The notes: generated from the sequence alone by a model not told the origin. 64,000 nt of DNA from Bacteroidota bacterium (GCA_016192075.1 JACPUU010000022.1:1-64000); one strand, 5' to 3'; counted from the first letter of the stretch, positions 25,394 to 35,407 are shown. Translations and numbers: made by a program.

Positions 25394-27232
25394 ATGGAAT
25401 ACTTTGGTTTTATTGCAGGCTACCTGCTGATCTGGCTTACCCCTGTCATTGGAATGTGGCATAAAGGATTTCCACAAATGGGGCGCAAAGCCAGCGATGC
25501 TTTTATACCACTCTACTCCTATTATTCAGCACTGAGAGGTACCAAACAACCCTGGTATTGGGTTATTTTTATGCTGCTGCCCGGCATTCAGTTTATTATG
25601 TGGGCCTCTGTTAACGTAACCTATATTCGCAAATTTGGCGTGTTTGGTGTAATGGACACCATTCTGGGTATTTTATTCCCATTCCCGGTTTTCTGGAAAA
25701 TTGCCAAAAACCCTGAAAAATATAAAGTACAACCTGAAACCAACTGGGATGTAGCCAAGCAGGTTGATGCCCGCACACCCAGTGATCACGTGGCTTTGTT
25801 TTTTGCATTGCCGATTGTCGGACATGCAATTGTATACCCGTTTTCTTTACTCGGGGTTAAACGCAAACCGGGCAAAAAATCAATTTTCAAAGAATGGGGA
25901 GATGCTATTTTGTTTGCAGTGGTTGCTGCAAGTGCAATACGCACGTATGTTTTTGAACCGTACCAGATTCCAACCGGATCAATGGAAAAAACATTGCTGG
26001 TGGGTGATCATTTATTTGTAGATAAAATCACCTTTGGGCCGCGCCTGCCAATGACCCCTTTTTCTTACCCTATTTTTCACAATTCATTTCCGTTCATCAA
26101 TGTAAAATCTTACATTGGTTTGCAGACCATTCCTTATACACGGGTACCCGGAATTCGTTTTGTTGAAAACAACGATGTGGTTGTATTTAATTTCCCGGCA
26201 GGTGATACGGCACTCAATGATCCGCGCATGCCAAACGGGCTGATTGGTCATACCTACGAACAGATTTTATGGGATGAAGCTTTTCAAACCTGCCTGAAAG
26301 AAGGACACAACGTTGCCCATTTTGAAGCTAATTTTGACCAGTATGTCAGCCGGGCCCGTAAACAGTTTGTTGATAAGGGAAAAGTGTACAGCCGGATTGT
26401 AGATATGGAAGATGCCAACCGCGGATATACTAAAATTGACGGTTTGCTTGACAGACCTGTTGACAAACGTGAAAACTACATCAAACGCTGCGTAGGACTA
26501 CCGGGTGATCTTATTGAAGTTATCGACAAAGAACTTTATGTGAATGGTGTGCTTGCTGCACAGCCGGCCGAAATGCAGTATAATTATTCGCTGATTGGTC
26601 ACCCGCATGTTCAGGCCGTTTTCAGAAGAGACTGGGAAGCTGCAGAGATCAAATTCTATGAAAATTTCCACGTTAATGTTGCTGAACTTGGCGTTGACGA
26701 TTCGTTCAATGTGACTATTCCGCTTTCAAAAGCACTTTATGCAGAATTGGTGACATCGTATCCTGAACTGAAACCATACATCAAGGAAAAAGGATATTAC
26801 AACCAGCAGATTACATCCGGTAATTCGGCTTATTATTACCACATTTTTCCAAATAACCCGCAGTATGACTGGACCGAAGATAATTTTGGGCCGCTGCATA
26901 TACCCAAAGCGGGAGAAGTGGTCAAACTCGATCACAAATCACTGCCCATTTATCGTCGTATAATCAGCGCCTATGAAGGTCATTCACTGCAGGAAAAAGC
27001 GGATGGGATTTACATTGACGGAAAGAAAACCGACACCTATACCATTGAACAGAATTATTACTGGATGATGGGTGATAACCGCAACAATTCAGCTGACTCA
27101 AGGTTCTGGGGATTTGTGCCGGAAGATCATATTGTCGGACATGCTGCATTTATATGGCTTTCAGCAGACCCAAGCACTGGTATGTTTGGCGGCGGCATGC
27201 GCTGGAACCGGATGTTCTCAGGGATAGAATAA
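25394..27232 (+). CDS. lepB: Signal peptidase I, long form
   Basis: A 612-residue inner-membrane protease that removes signal peptides. The first ~155 residues form several membrane segments resembling DUF5684 (TPVIGMWHKGFPQMGRKASDAFIPLYSYY). The S26 domain follows: catalytic Ser196 in PTGSMEKTL, catalytic Lys364 in YIKRCVGLPGD, then GDNRNNSADSRFWGFVP near the end. Ser and Lys are 168 residues apart, against about 55 in the E. coli enzyme, because a large insertion lies between them. A further long insertion (about 385-535) precedes the last motif. Such long forms are normal in Bacteroidetes. Confidence 0.93.
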   Translation: MEYFGFIAGYLLIWLTPVIGMWHKGFPQMGRKASDAFIPLYSYYSALRGTKQPWYWVIFMLLPGIQFIMWASVNVTYIRKFGVFGVMDTILGILFPFPVFWKIAKNPEKYKVQPETNWDVAKQVDARTPSDHVALFFALPIVGHAIVYPFSLLGVKRKPGKKSIFKEWGDAILFAVVAASAIRTYVFEPYQIPTGSMEKTLLVGDHLFVDKITFGPRLPMTPFSYPIFHNSFPFINVKSYIGLQTIPYTRVPGIRFVENNDVVVFNFPAGDTALNDPRMPNGLIGHTYEQILWDEAFQTCLKEGHNVAHFEANFDQYVSRARKQFVDKGKVYSRIVDMEDANRGYTKIDGLLDRPVDKRENYIKRCVGLPGDLIEVIDKELYVNGVLAAQPAEMQYNYSLIGHPHVQAVFRRDWEAAEIKFYENFHVNVAELGVDDSFNVTIPLSKALYAELVTSYPELKPYIKEKGYYNQQITSGNSAYYYHIFPNNPQYDWTEDNFGPLHIPKAGEVVKLDHKSLPIYRRIISAYEGHSLQEKADGIYIDGKKTDTYTIEQNYYWMMGDNRNNSADSRFWGFVPEDHIVGHAAFIWLSADPSTGMFGGGMRWNRMFSGIE

Positions 27233-27338
27233 AATGAAATTTCAGAAGCCAAATTCAAAATTACGAACAGGTCATTTTGGAATTTGTGTTTTTGAATTTG
27301 CCGGCCTGGCGGCGAGACAGAGAATTTAGTTTTCAACG

Positions 27339-27938
27339 ATGCTTCTACCCACCTCCTATTTTCCCAATATTGAATACTTCACATACCTGCTGCGTCACCA
27401 GGAAATTCAGATTTGTCTGAACGAAATTTTTCCCAAACAAACATTCCGCAACCGGTGTGTTATTTTAAATGCAAACGGGCTGCAAAGTCTGAGCATTCCG
27501 GTTGAACGTGAGCTGGGGCATGAAACGCGTACCTGTGACATCCGCATCAGTTATGCCGAAGACTGGCGCAAAATTCACCTGCGTTCAATCGAAAGCGCTT
27601 ACCGGCGCACACCTTATTATGAATATTACATCAGTGCCCTGGAATCAATTTTACTAAAAAACCATGTCCGCCTGGTTGATTTAAATTTTGAATTGCTTGA
27701 ATTTTTAGCAGACAAGGTTGGACTGTCCTGCCGGCTACACGTCTCTGATACCGCTGAAAAAATAAGCCGTGAAATGAACGAACTGGTCAACACCAAAACC
27801 CAGTCTGCTTTTAAAGGAAAAGCCTATTTGCAGACATTTACCGAACGGTATGGGTTCCAAAATAACCTGAGTATACTGGACCTGCTTTTTAACGAAGGGC
27901 CAAATTCAATTTGTATTCTGGAAGAAGGGAAATTCTGA
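27339..27938 (+). CDS. WbqC-like family protein
   Basis: A 199-residue cytoplasmic protein of the WbqC-like family: LLPTSYFPNIEYFTYLL at the start, then FRNRCVILNANGLQSLSIPVE, DWRKIHLRSIESAYRRTPYYEYY and ILDLLFNEGP. The family is found with polysaccharide genes in some bacteria and near lepB in Bacteroidetes; its reaction is unknown. The 106-base gap before it holds AT-rich sequence with partial inverted repeats around AAATTCAAAA, with no evident gene. Confidence 0.88.
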   Translation: MLLPTSYFPNIEYFTYLLRHQEIQICLNEIFPKQTFRNRCVILNANGLQSLSIPVERELGHETRTCDIRISYAEDWRKIHLRSIESAYRRTPYYEYYISALESILLKNHVRLVDLNFELLEFLADKVGLSCRLHVSDTAEKISREMNELVNTKTQSAFKGKAYLQTFTERYGFQNNLSILDLLFNEGPNSICILEEGKF

Positions 27939-28005
27939 AGCAAAGGGGGCAGATTCCTCGCTACACCCGGAATGACAAGTGCATACAAGAATATTCCCAG
28001 ACAAA

Positions 28006-30255
28006 TTAGTTAACCATCGCCGGCACCCCGGTTTTTATTTCCCCGCCTTTAAACCAAACCATTTTAATTTTTGCACCTTTCAATGCTTTTAAAAGTTTTG
28101 CCTGATCTGCTGCTTTTTTGAACCATTTAGGAACGTATGCTCTCAATTGTCCCAGCCAGTCAACGGCCAGTTGTTTTGCCTTAATTCCGGTATAAAAGTC
28201 AACCTCATTCAAATCCGGATAGGCTGATTTGAATTTTGCAAATTGCGGCCGGTATGCTTCAAATGCATATGGTATCATTTGTTCACCCCAGCAGGTAACA
28301 CGCAACTGAATGGTACTGCCTTTGTCTGCACGGTAAATGGTAACACCTGCATTTTTGAAACCTTCTTTTTCGTTGGCAACCGGACTGATGGTAGAATCAC
28401 GGTAATAAACGCCGTGCGAATAATCCATAATACCACCGCCTTCAGCAACCAGTTCTACTTTCAGTTCTTTATCCAGAATAGCACTGAAAATTTCCATTAC
28501 CTGGATTGAATCATTTTCGGTAAAAGGTGGATTGGGATTTTTATTCTCTACAATACGCTCCAGCGTATACCGGTCTTTCAGGTGTGCATACGATAAGTTG
28601 ATGTGAACAAATGTTTCTTCAATACGGGTTGAAAGTACTTTTTCACCAAACGTGATGTGGTAAAGATGAAACACTTCTTCACGATGCGTACACGGAAAAA
28701 TAAATTCCTGCGTGGCATAATTAAACTGTGCCCCGTCTGAGAACGTATATATGTCTCCGTCCTGTTCATACGACATAAAAATATACCCCAGGTTCTTTTG
28801 CATTTTATCAAGCAGTGACTGGTATTTTACCAGCAGAACATACGCCTCATCCATTTCCTTTTTCAGTTTTTCCAGCGTGGATTTTTCATTCTCCCACTGG
28901 GTGTTTAAATGAACCAGGCGGTTTTGCTCAATATTTATCTGCTTTTCCGTTTTTGTCAGCGTATTGGTTGGATGTCCGTTGATCTGATCTGATTTATCGA
29001 GGTTTTTATTTTTGATTTTTTTCTTCTTCATTTTGGGCTGCCCCATGGGTGTGTGGCGCAACTCATTCAATTTGAGTTCCGTCTTTTTGATGAGCAGCTC
29101 CGTATCTTTCATTTTTTCTTCATACTCACTAATCCAGTATTCATAACCGCGTTTACCATAAAGGCGTTCATTGAGATCAGCAATGTATACATGCTCCAGT
29201 TCCCAAAGCAGCCGCCAATAAGTGGTGCCTTTGCCGTAGGAAGAATCGGGTGATATGAGCCTGTGTTCATTTTTACCATAAAGGATATACGATGATCCGC
29301 CTTTTTGAATAGCAATGGTAGTCTGCCTTTCAGGATGATATCCCTGCACGTCAAAATGCAGCACTGTTGATTTTTCATTGTTTGTTCTGAATTCGCGCAC
29401 GCGGATATCTTTCAGCCGGATAATTGGTTTTTTCAGAACAACTTCTCCTCCGGGTTTTTCTTCTTTTTCGATGTATTCCTCAGCCTCAAAATAATAGAGG
29501 TTACGGTCATCCGGCAATATATGATTATACGGGGTTTTAAAACCACCCAATAAATCAGACCAGTTAGAACCGTCACCGGCAGCAGAAATAAAGTTTCTGT
29601 ACCCGGTATTTGTGCCGCCGAGTGCCTTAAAAATTTCAATGGACCGGTCGTTGACATAATTCTCTTTTGCCATGTAAATAGCATTCAGAATCAGCATCTG
29701 ATCTTGTTGTGAATAGCCCGAATTAACCAGTGCAGCCATTTTATCTGTCACGGACATGGACGGTGAAAAATACCCCGGAATACCCTTCAGTAAAACATAT
29801 TCACCGGAAGCAAGTGTAGTCAATGCTGTCTGCGGTGCATTTTGCATTACATAGGTTTCAAATACCTTCAGTTTTTCTTTCAGCGGTTTGTCTTTTTCAT
29901 CAACCGATGTTCTGTAATGGAGTACCTTGTCCAGTTCCCATACAGCATAAGCGGTAGCCAGGTCAGTAATCAGCCCCACCGATTTGCGCGGAATCTGATC
30001 GGTATGTAAAATCAGTTTCTCCGGTGATTTTACAATCTGCTTTTCAACGTACCCGTAATCAGGCAGGGTGTCATTAATCCACGGAATTGAATCCGTAAAT
30101 TCAAACAGGTGAAACAACTCAGGTTTCAGAATTTCTGTTTTACGGGAGATGTTGTAGAAGAAAGCGCGTTCTTCACCTGTAAAATCATCCCAGCCTGATT
30201 GCGCATTCGTGGTAACGCAAGACAGGCTGAGAATACAGAGGTAAACGTATTTCAT
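28006..30255 (-). CDS. Large secreted protein of unknown function
   Basis: A 749-residue protein with a signal peptide (MKYVYLCILSLSCVTTNAQ). A central strongly charged coiled coil spans roughly residues 385-485, including a Lys-rich KMKKKKIKNKNLDK segment. The flanking parts show no motif I recognise. The C-terminus (AKLLKALKGAKIKMVWFKGG) is basic and does not look like a T9SS sorting domain, so periplasmic location is most likely. Transcribed alone. No homologue or function can be named. Confidence 0.6.
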   Translation of the reverse strand: MKYVYLCILSLSCVTTNAQSGWDDFTGEERAFFYNISRKTEILKPELFHLFEFTDSIPWINDTLPDYGYVEKQIVKSPEKLILHTDQIPRKSVGLITDLATAYAVWELDKVLHYRTSVDEKDKPLKEKLKVFETYVMQNAPQTALTTLASGEYVLLKGIPGYFSPSMSVTDKMAALVNSGYSQQDQMLILNAIYMAKENYVNDRSIEIFKALGGTNTGYRNFISAAGDGSNWSDLLGGFKTPYNHILPDDRNLYYFEAEEYIEKEEKPGGEVVLKKPIIRLKDIRVREFRTNNEKSTVLHFDVQGYHPERQTTIAIQKGGSSYILYGKNEHRLISPDSSYGKGTTYWRLLWELEHVYIADLNERLYGKRGYEYWISEYEEKMKDTELLIKKTELKLNELRHTPMGQPKMKKKKIKNKNLDKSDQINGHPTNTLTKTEKQINIEQNRLVHLNTQWENEKSTLEKLKKEMDEAYVLLVKYQSLLDKMQKNLGYIFMSYEQDGDIYTFSDGAQFNYATQEFIFPCTHREEVFHLYHITFGEKVLSTRIEETFVHINLSYAHLKDRYTLERIVENKNPNPPFTENDSIQVMEIFSAILDKELKVELVAEGGGIMDYSHGVYYRDSTISPVANEKEGFKNAGVTIYRADKGSTIQLRVTCWGEQMIPYAFEAYRPQFAKFKSAYPDLNEVDFYTGIKAKQLAVDWLGQLRAYVPKWFKKAADQAKLLKALKGAKIKMVWFKGGEIKTGVPAMVN

Positions 30256-30424
30256 GGATCAGGAAGGTTTTTGGTTTGGTGTTGTATAACGGTTCCCGGA
30301 TATTTGGTAACGCTATGCTGCTAAATTAATGAAATATTCAGCGACGGTTTTAATTGTCTGACTTTGTTATTAACAGAGATATTCAGGGTGTTAAGCACTG
30401 ATTGTGACAGATTTTGAGCAGAAA

Positions 30425-31402
30425 TCAGCCTATTCTGAGAACAGGTAATGCATAGCGGAGCGTAAACGTGTGATGGAATAATTCAGGAATTTCATTCTTT
30501 GAATTTTTATAAAAGTTATAGCTGTAAAGCATTTGTAAATGAAAGAGTGTGATTCCGGTAGTCAATTTCCAGGAATGCGTTTTGAATGTTCCGTTGCTGT
30601 TAAATGAATAACCAATTCCAGCACAAAAAGGAGCGTATACACCTATCTCTGCATTCAATGAATAATATGACTTATCGAAACGCCTTTTATAGGTCAGGAT
30701 TAATCCTGACATTCCTCCACAAACATCCCCATATAAATGGGCAACGTTAATAGCAAGCCCCAGTTCATACCCACCTCGTTGAAAGCCTTCCAATCCTCCA
30801 ACTATCCCTATAAATGGCGGAATTATACCTTTGACATAAGGGTATTCGCCATCGACGTAAGCCCTTCCTCTTGAATCGAATTCACGATAATATCCCCATC
30901 CGGTCTCACCGCAACGGAAAAAACCATATTCGGTTTGATTGGCTACACGGTATGAAATGAAATACGAATCTGTCTGACCAATATATAGACTGTCATAATC
31001 AATAAATATGGTTCGTAAAGTATCAAAATTATCATTTAGCTCTACATAATGAAACGTCTTCAATTTACCATCTGCATAGCACTCTTTAACCCGAAAGCGA
31101 CTATTTGTCCACATAAGTGTACCATTCAGCCAAATTGGCTCTCCACGCTCGCTGTTAACCTCTACGGAATAACCTAAATCATAACTATAACTGGCAAACC
31201 TTCGATTGTATTCCTGAATGGAATCATATTCTACAAACCCTGCCTTGATTTTATAGCGCGCCCAGGAACTGTCAGTAACCTGAAAAATCTGATTCAAATA
31301 AACAGTTTCAGATTTTGTAAAATCAAACACATCTGAACATTCTGCCTGAGAATGACTGCTGATTGGAATAAAAATCAGAAATAAAATAAATACGCTCTTC
31401 AC
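30425..31402 (-). CDS. Secreted protein of unknown function, barrel-like C-terminus
   Basis: A 325-residue protein with signal peptide (MKSVFILFLIFIPISSHSQ). The middle is rich in Tyr and Asp without a known motif. From about residue 205 the sequence alternates glycine/aromatic strands (GIVGGLEGFQRGGYELGLAINVAHLYG, LTYKRRFDKSYYSLNAEIGVYAPFCAGIGYSF), and it ends HTFTLRYALPVLRIG, which suggests an outer-membrane barrel. The base composition is more AT-rich than its neighbours. Confidence 0.6.
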   Translation of the reverse strand: MKSVFILFLIFIPISSHSQAECSDVFDFTKSETVYLNQIFQVTDSSWARYKIKAGFVEYDSIQEYNRRFASYSYDLGYSVEVNSERGEPIWLNGTLMWTNSRFRVKECYADGKLKTFHYVELNDNFDTLRTIFIDYDSLYIGQTDSYFISYRVANQTEYGFFRCGETGWGYYREFDSRGRAYVDGEYPYVKGIIPPFIGIVGGLEGFQRGGYELGLAINVAHLYGDVCGGMSGLILTYKRRFDKSYYSLNAEIGVYAPFCAGIGYSFNSNGTFKTHSWKLTTGITLFHLQMLYSYNFYKNSKNEIPELFHHTFTLRYALPVLRIG

Positions 31403-31446
31403 ATTGGTTAAAACAAGCCAACTGCATAAAAAGTTACATATTAACT

Positions 31447-31857
31447 TTAGTTTATCCGCTTCAACACAATCTCAGCCTCCACCCCCTTGTTTGTAAGTGC
31501 TGTACCTTCCATTCTATTTCCTGTTTCGTCCAGGTAAAGATTATACGCAATAACAAGCGGATGCTCAGGATCAAGTGAATTGGTCAGCTGAAAGGTAAAA
31601 TTGTTATCGGTTAAATGAATGTGCGAAAACGAATAATATTTCTTTTTCTTTAAACAGACCATGTAAATGTTGTTTCCCTTTTGCTGAATTTTATACTGAT
31701 CAGGTTCACTTTTAATCTTTTCTTCATCTGTTGGCGTTCCCCAGGTTTCTTCCCAAATACCGCTCAGGTTATTTGCGGGTTGATTTTTTTTGAACGGACT
31801 GAATGATTGTAAAAACAAGGGCAGCAGAATTAAAATAAATGCGCTGTATTTTTTCAT
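31447..31857 (-). CDS. Small exported protein of unknown function
   Basis: A 136-residue protein starting MKKYSAFILILLPLFLQSFS, a signal peptide without a lipobox. The mature part begins NNLSGIWEETWGT and reads like a small lipocalin-type beta fold (LDETGNRMEGTALTNKGVEAEIVLKRI), common in Bacteroidetes secreted proteins. A start at 31875 would overlap the upstream gene by eight bases; the start at 31857 leaves a ten-base gap and a better signal. It is co-directional with, and probably transcribed with, the radical SAM gene. Confidence 0.6.
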   Translation of the reverse strand: MKKYSAFILILLPLFLQSFSPFKKNQPANNLSGIWEETWGTPTDEEKIKSEPDQYKIQQKGNNIYMVCLKKKKYYSFSHIHLTDNNFTFQLTNSLDPEHPLVIAYNLYLDETGNRMEGTALTNKGVEAEIVLKRIN

Positions 31858-31867
31858 ATTTTCACTT

Positions 31868-34069
31868 TTATACAATTAATAAACCGGCAAGTCTTAAAGC
31901 CGAGCCCGCTTCACCCAACCAAAAATTTTCAAACTCACCCGGAAATTCTTTTTCAAAATCAGCTTTGAATTCTTTAAACAAAAGAACATTGGACGTGCTG
32001 ATCAAAAAGTGGTCAAAATATGCATAAAGCCAGTTGCCGGTTTCACGGTCAAGTGTAACTGATTCATCACCCTGGTTATGAATAAACCGTAGCCTTGCCT
32101 GCTGAATTGTCTGTGATTTTTTTGTTTTTACCGTGTGTTCCAATTGGGGTTTTAAACCGGTATAAATGAGTTTTGCAGTTGGCCGCGTATTTAAATCTTC
32201 AGGTTGCTGCAAAATTTCCTGAATGTAGTTTTCAGCAATTTTTGTTCGCGGAATTTTTTGTTCAAACCAGGCCTGAAGAGACAAATCAAAACCAAGCCCC
32301 CGCATGTAATTGAAAAGCGATTTTTTCAAACCATCACTGAATTGTTCATGGTCTGTATCCACTTCCTCGGTATAAAACAGGTCGTTGTTGGCAAAAGTTG
32401 GCCGGGCAGACGAAACCAGCTGTGTCTTGTATTTTTGTGGATTCATGCCAACGGGTGAATGTGCTGTCATGGCAAAACGATGCCAGAATGCGGACTGCAT
32501 AATGCCGCTCTCAAAAAGCTGCCGGACCATTTCAAGTGAATCAACCGTTTCTTGTTCCGTTTGTGTTGGATAACCATACATCAGGTATGCATGCACCAAA
32601 ATACCTGCTTCTGAAAAATTGCGGCATACGTTGGCCACCTGCGCCACTGTAACGCCTTTATCAATTAAAGCAAGTAACCGATCCGATGCTACTTCCAGTC
32701 CGCCTGACATGGCAATACATCCAGACGCTTTCAGTAAAAAACACAAATCACGCGTAAAGCTTTTTTCAAAACGAATATTGGTCCACCACACCACATTCAT
32801 TTTCCGCCGCAGAATTTCAATGGCCAGGTCACGCAATAAACCCGGCGGAGCAGCTTCATCTACAAAGTGAAAACCAATTTCACCGGTTTGCGCTATCAAA
32901 TGCTGCATGCGATCACAAATCAGCGGCGCCGCAGTTTGCTCATAGCGTTTTATGTAGTCAAGACTGGTGTCACAAAATGTACATTTTCCCCAATAACAGC
33001 CATGTGCTAAGGTCAGCTTGTTCCAACGTCCGTTACTCCACAAACTGTGCATGGGGTTTGCCAGTTCAATGACAGACAGGTATTGATCAAGTTTTAAACC
33101 GGCATAGTCCGGCACACCGCACTCAGCCTGTGAAAAATCTTTCTGGTCAGACGCATCAATGTACGTTACCATTCCACCCTGGCAAACAAATGTCCGTTTC
33201 AGCTTTTCAGCAGAGCGGGAACCTTCTAAAAACTGAACCAGGTTTAAAACCGGCGCTTCGCCATCATCCAACGTAATAAAATCAACATAATTGAATACGC
33301 GGGAATCATGCAGTGACCGTAATTCAGTATTGGCAAAACCACCACCCAACGCCACCCGTGTTGACGGATAATTGGTTTTAATCCATTGTCCGCATTTTAA
33401 ACCACCCAGCAAATTACCCGGGAAAGGAACCGAAAGAGCAACCAGATCAGGTTGAAAATCGTTCATTTTTTCTGCCAGAATTTCGAGCATAACGCGGCTG
33501 ATGTACGAATTGTCTTTTTGCAGTTCAATATCGAGTTCATCAAACGTATTGGCGCATCTTCCAAGTCTTTCTGCATAGCGGCTGAATCCAAAATGCGGGT
33601 CAACGGTTTCTGAAATCAGATCAGCCAAATCATCGAGGTAAAGTGTAGCCAGGTGCCTTGCCTTGTCCTGCTGGCCCATGGTTCCAAAGGCCCATTCGAG
33701 GTCTTCAAGCTGCTTGAACCTGGCAGCACGCGGTAAAAAATCATTCTCACAAATAGCATGCGCCAGGGTTGCATTTTTATGCTGCAAAAAACGCATAACC
33801 TCATCTACTGTCTGAATATAACACTCACGCAAAGAATAAATGCGGGCTGCATTTTCAGAAAGCGATGATTCATGTACCTGCTCAAAAACAGCCTTTAATC
33901 CCTGAGCCGTGAAAATTTTCAGAATGACTTCCAGCCCCAGATCACACTGGATTGATTGAATGTTTTGCGTATTCAAAAATCCTTTCAGATAAGCCGTTGA
34001 GGGGTACGGCGTATTTAGCTGTGTAAAGGGAGGTAATATCAGCAGGACTTTAGTTTTCAGCGGTACCAT
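31868..34069 (-). CDS. B12-binding-type radical SAM protein
   Basis: A 733-residue protein with an N-terminal B12-binding-like Rossmann domain (VLLILPPFTQLNTPYPSTAYLKGFL, then PDLVALSVPFPGNLLGGLKCG and RVALGGGFAN) and a radical SAM core. The iron-sulfur cysteines are 358, 363 and 366 in CYWGKCTFC, i.e. CX4CX2C instead of the canonical CX3CX2C. Downstream are VDEAAPP, GGLEVASDRLLALIDKGVT and AYLMYGYPTQTEQETVDSLEMV. Family members perform radical methylations or rearrangements. The substrate is unknown: no peptide, hopanoid or antibiotic biosynthesis gene is adjacent. Upstream and divergent is a hydrolase lipoprotein. Confidence 0.85.
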   Translation of the reverse strand: MVPLKTKVLLILPPFTQLNTPYPSTAYLKGFLNTQNIQSIQCDLGLEVILKIFTAQGLKAVFEQVHESSLSENAARIYSLRECYIQTVDEVMRFLQHKNATLAHAICENDFLPRAARFKQLEDLEWAFGTMGQQDKARHLATLYLDDLADLISETVDPHFGFSRYAERLGRCANTFDELDIELQKDNSYISRVMLEILAEKMNDFQPDLVALSVPFPGNLLGGLKCGQWIKTNYPSTRVALGGGFANTELRSLHDSRVFNYVDFITLDDGEAPVLNLVQFLEGSRSAEKLKRTFVCQGGMVTYIDASDQKDFSQAECGVPDYAGLKLDQYLSVIELANPMHSLWSNGRWNKLTLAHGCYWGKCTFCDTSLDYIKRYEQTAAPLICDRMQHLIAQTGEIGFHFVDEAAPPGLLRDLAIEILRRKMNVVWWTNIRFEKSFTRDLCFLLKASGCIAMSGGLEVASDRLLALIDKGVTVAQVANVCRNFSEAGILVHAYLMYGYPTQTEQETVDSLEMVRQLFESGIMQSAFWHRFAMTAHSPVGMNPQKYKTQLVSSARPTFANNDLFYTEEVDTDHEQFSDGLKKSLFNYMRGLGFDLSLQAWFEQKIPRTKIAENYIQEILQQPEDLNTRPTAKLIYTGLKPQLEHTVKTKKSQTIQQARLRFIHNQGDESVTLDRETGNWLYAYFDHFLISTSNVLLFKEFKADFEKEFPGEFENFWLGEAGSALRLAGLLIV

Positions 34070-34221
34070 GTATTAGGATGAATCAAAAATACCGGTTTTA
34101 ATCTGATTTGGAATTACAAACCGCCGGTATTCTGCCAATCAGGTAAAGGTTAACAAATATTAATACGACAAAGAGCCTTGTTGCTGCATATAATTTCTAG
34201 CTTTACTTCAACCTGATTTTT

Positions 34222-35016
34222 ATGATACGAAACGCTTATTTACTTGTTATCAGCGGACTTTTACTCAGTTCCTGCTCCATGAACATGTTCTATTATTTTC
34301 CAGACAAAACAACCGTCAGTGTATCGGAAAACGGAACTGAAAAATACATTCCTTTCAAAAAAGAAAAATCAGTACACGGTGTACTTTTCAAAAAGAAAGA
34401 TCCGATTGCCTCTGTTTTCATTCTTCACGGCAACGCCGGTAATTTAAATGGCTGGCAGAGTGTTGCCGAAATGTTGTGGGAAGAAGGATATCAAACCTTT
34501 ATTATTGATTACCCCGGGTTTGGAAACTCTGACGGACAAGCGCGGCACAACCAGGTAATTGAATCGTCACAAAAAGCATTTGAATATTTTGACTCACTGC
34601 CTGAAGTGGCGGGGACAAAAAAAATTCTGATGGGCTTTTCACTCGGCGGAAACCTGGCATTGAAAATTGGATCAGACTACCAGGACCGGCTGGATGCAAT
34701 GGTTATTGAAGGTGCCTTTACCAATTACCGCGCCATTGGAATTGCCAGCGTTCCCAAAATACTGCGCTTTGCGCCCTGGCTGGTTCTGGGATCAAAATTT
34801 AAGGGCGAAGAACTGATCCAAAACTGGAAAAAACCTTTACTGGTGGTTCACAGTACAACTGATGAAATTATACCCTACGAAATGGGAAAAGAAATCTATA
34901 AAAATGCAGGGGCAGAGCGAAAAGAGTTGTGGACCATTAAGGGAACACACTTGCAGGGATTCGGCCTTTACCCGACCGAATATTTCTTTAAAATCAGGAA
35001 TTTGCTGGTGGACTAA
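34222..35016 (+). CDS. Alpha/beta hydrolase lipoprotein
   Basis: A 264-residue hydrolase with lipoprotein signal MIRNAYLLVISGLLLSSC. The oxyanion region HGNAGNLNGW and DYPGFGNSDG are followed by the nucleophile elbow GFSLGG (Ser near residue 141), the acid in STTDEIIP and the His in GTHLQGFG. This is the BEM46/YqjL-like serine hydrolase type (esterase or peptidase-like). Anchored in the envelope facing the periplasm. Its end overlaps the convergent lipoprotein gene by four bases. The substrate is unknown. Confidence 0.87.
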   Translation: MIRNAYLLVISGLLLSSCSMNMFYYFPDKTTVSVSENGTEKYIPFKKEKSVHGVLFKKKDPIASVFILHGNAGNLNGWQSVAEMLWEEGYQTFIIDYPGFGNSDGQARHNQVIESSQKAFEYFDSLPEVAGTKKILMGFSLGGNLALKIGSDYQDRLDAMVIEGAFTNYRAIGIASVPKILRFAPWLVLGSKFKGEELIQNWKKPLLVVHSTTDEIIPYEMGKEIYKNAGAERKELWTIKGTHLQGFGLYPTEYFFKIRNLLVD

Positions 35017-35327
35017 TAGTCACGTTCAGAAACGCATCTCAACTCCACAATTTCACCAATTCCACACGTACTTGCGCCGGAAGCCGGTTTATAGGAAACC
35101 CACACCAAAGAGCCATTTGTATAGTCAATACCTTTAAATTCTGCCAGGTTAGTAGGTTCCAGTTTGGTACCATCTTCTAATTGAAACACAATACCGCAGG
35201 TATCTGAGTCAGAAAAATCTTTGACAACTGCTTTTTCACCTTTGTAGCAGCCTCCGGTTTTTTTACCACAGGAAGCAAAAACCAAAGCCGAAATTGCAAG
35301 TGCACCAAAAAGGTATTTCATTTTCAT
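35013..35327 (-). CDS. Small Cys-containing lipoprotein
   Basis: A 104-residue lipoprotein: MKMKYLFGALAISALVFASC, lipobox Cys at 20, then GKKTGGC. The mature domain of about 80 residues contains four further Cys (GGCYKG, DTCGIV, STCGIG, LRCVS) and a beta-rich layout, so disulfides in the periplasm are likely. No family recognised. It ends against the hydrolase gene with a four-base overlap. Confidence 0.7.
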   Translation of the reverse strand: MKMKYLFGALAISALVFASCGKKTGGCYKGEKAVVKDFSDSDTCGIVFQLEDGTKLEPTNLAEFKGIDYTNGSLVWVSYKPASGASTCGIGEIVELRCVSERDY

Positions 35328-35407
35328 ACGAAGAAAGTTTTAGTAAATATACGAAAAATCAAACCGAAAGGTTGAGGCGGGTATTTTTTTGTATGACAAG
35401 CCTGCTG

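Noticed and set aside
28925-29040. Lys-rich stretch as a nuclear-localisation-like or toxin signal
   Set aside because: It lies inside a coiled coil of a secreted protein; low-complexity charge is the simpler reading.
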